A stretch of DNA of 37,074 nucleotides from positions 1 to 37,074 of the forward strand of contig WTJO01000038.1 of NCBI GenBank assembly GCA_011524805.1, read 5' to 3'. The notes beneath the pieces are model-generated. The model ran no database searches and was not told where the DNA came from. It saw only the letters and a program-made list of their open reading frames with translations. This document shows, piece by piece, positions 35,955 to 37,074 of this stretch. The first letter of the stretch is position 1, and every line of letters starts with the position of its first letter. Source of the DNA: Alphaproteobacteria bacterium (GTDB taxonomy: Bacteria; Pseudomonadota; Alphaproteobacteria; Puniceispirillales; Puniceispirillaceae). Position numbers and translations under genes: made by a program.

Positions 35955-37074
35955 ATGCCTCGCCGTTCTGACATTTCCTCTATTATGATTATTGGTGCCG
36001 GTCCCATTATTATCGGACAGGCCTGCGAATTTGACTATTCGGGTGCGCAGGCATGTAAGGCACTAAGAGAAGAAGGCTATCGGGTCATTCTGGTAAATTC
36101 CAATCCGGCAACGATTATGACAGACCCCGGTATGGCAGATGCAACCTATATTGAGCCAATCACCCCTGAGATTGTCGCCCGCATTATTGAAAAGGAACGC
36201 CCCGATGCGCTATTGCCGACCATGGGCGGGCAGACAGCGCTAAACACTGCATTGGCACTGTTCAATGACGGGGTGCTTGATAAATTTGATGTTGAGCTAA
36301 TTGGTGCAAAACCTGATGCGATTGCCAAGGCTGAAGACAGGGCATTATTCAGAGATGCGATGGATTCTATCGGGCTTGAATCGGCACGCTCACGCACGGT
36401 AAATTCTTTCGAAGATGCGATTAAGGCGCTAGATATTGTTGGCCTGCCAGCCATTATCCGCCCGTCATTCACGCTTGGCGGCGAAGGCGGCGGTGTCGCC
36501 TATAACCGCGAAGAGTTTGAATCAATTGTTGCAGACGGGCTTCGGTTATCGCCTGTCTCTGAAATTCTGATCGAAGAATCCCTGCTTGGCTGGAAAGAAT
36601 TTGAGATGGAAGTTGTCAGAGATCATGCTGACAACTGTATCATTGTCTGTTCGATTGAAAATGTTGACCCGATGGGGGTGCATACCGGCGATTCGATAAC
36701 AGTTGCGCCTGCTCTTACCCTGACAGACAAGGAATATCAGGCATTGCGTGATGCCTCTATCGCCGTGCTTCGCGAGATTGGTGTAGATACGGGCGGCTCG
36801 AACGTGCAATTTGCGATGAGCCCAGATAATGGGCGTATTATCGTGATTGAAATGAATCCGCGTGTAAGCAGGTCCTCTGCTCTGGCGTCAAAGGCAACCG
36901 GATTTCCTATTGCCAAAATAGCAGCAAAGCTGGCTGTCGGCTATCGGCTGGATGAGCTGGATAATGACATTACAGGCGTAACGCCTGCCAGCTTTGAGCC
37001 TACCATTGACTATATCGTGACCAAAATTCCCCGCTTTACCTTCGAGAAATTTCAGGGCTCACCTGCCGAGCTAT
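35955..37074 (+). CDS. carB: Carbamoyl-phosphate synthase large subunit, truncated by right window edge
   Basis: My translation from ATG 35955: '[78 protein letters not shown]', open to the window end. Confidence 0.96.
   Translation, partial: MPRRSDISSIMIIGAGPIIIGQACEFDYSGAQACKALREEGYRVILVNSNPATIMTDPGMADATYIEPITPEIVARIIEKERPDALLPTMGGQTALNTALALFNDGVLDKFDVELIGAKPDAIAKAEDRALFRDAMDSIGLESARSRTVNSFEDAIKALDIVGLPAIIRPSFTLGGEGGGVAYNREEFESIVADGLRLSPVSEILIEESLLGWKEFEMEVVRDHADNCIIVCSIENVDPMGVHTGDSITVAPALTLTDKEYQALRDASIAVLREIGVDTGGSNVQFAMSPDNGRIIVIEMNPRVSRSSALASKATGFPIAKIAAKLAVGYRLDELDNDITGVTPASFEPTIDYIVTKIPRFTFEKFQGSPAEL

Noticed and set aside
1-37074. CRISPR array, insertion sequence, toxin-antitoxin or defence system
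   Set aside because: No regularly spaced direct repeats, no transposase, no cas or recognised defence proteins among the translations; the window is dominated by core genes.

Overview
This 37 kb window reads as ordinary chromosomal housekeeping DNA from an alphaproteobacterium. A marine SAR116-like origin is only my inference from gene order and protein style. Gene blocks recognisable from the translations: an edge-truncated ArnT/PMT-like glycosyltransferase; MATE transporter; M17 aminopeptidase; 2-hydroxyacid dehydrogenase; HisN-like phosphatase; membrane-anchored cytochrome c; kdsB-pheA; SRP RNA-dnaX-ybaB-recR; rmuC; def-fmt-truA; ppdK-glyS-glyQ; small Cys protein and S49 peptidase; TrmN6-like methyltransferase and DUF2007-like protein; polyprenyl diphosphate synthase; S24 repressor-like protein; TrmA/RumA-type methyltransferase; RHH protein; class I amidotransferase; HyuA-like protein; tRNA(CAU); rpoD-dnaG-yqeY; and carA-carB (carB cut by the window edge). 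I see no CRISPR array, insertion sequence, intact prophage, defence island or biosynthetic cluster, and I found no convincing undescribed multi-gene system. The most interesting signals are small. (1) A frameshifted remnant of a phage/GTA-type 3TM holin lies head-to-head with an apparently N-terminally truncated S24 repressor. (2) A leader with several mutually exclusive stems precedes the MATE gene. (3) The carA leader contains a 20-codon uORF, a stem-loop and, inside the gene, a T8 run. (4) A perfect dyad follows the S24 gene. (5) The hexamer GACAGG/CCTGTC appears over-represented. All are hypotheses from reading by eye; no searches or folding calculations were run.
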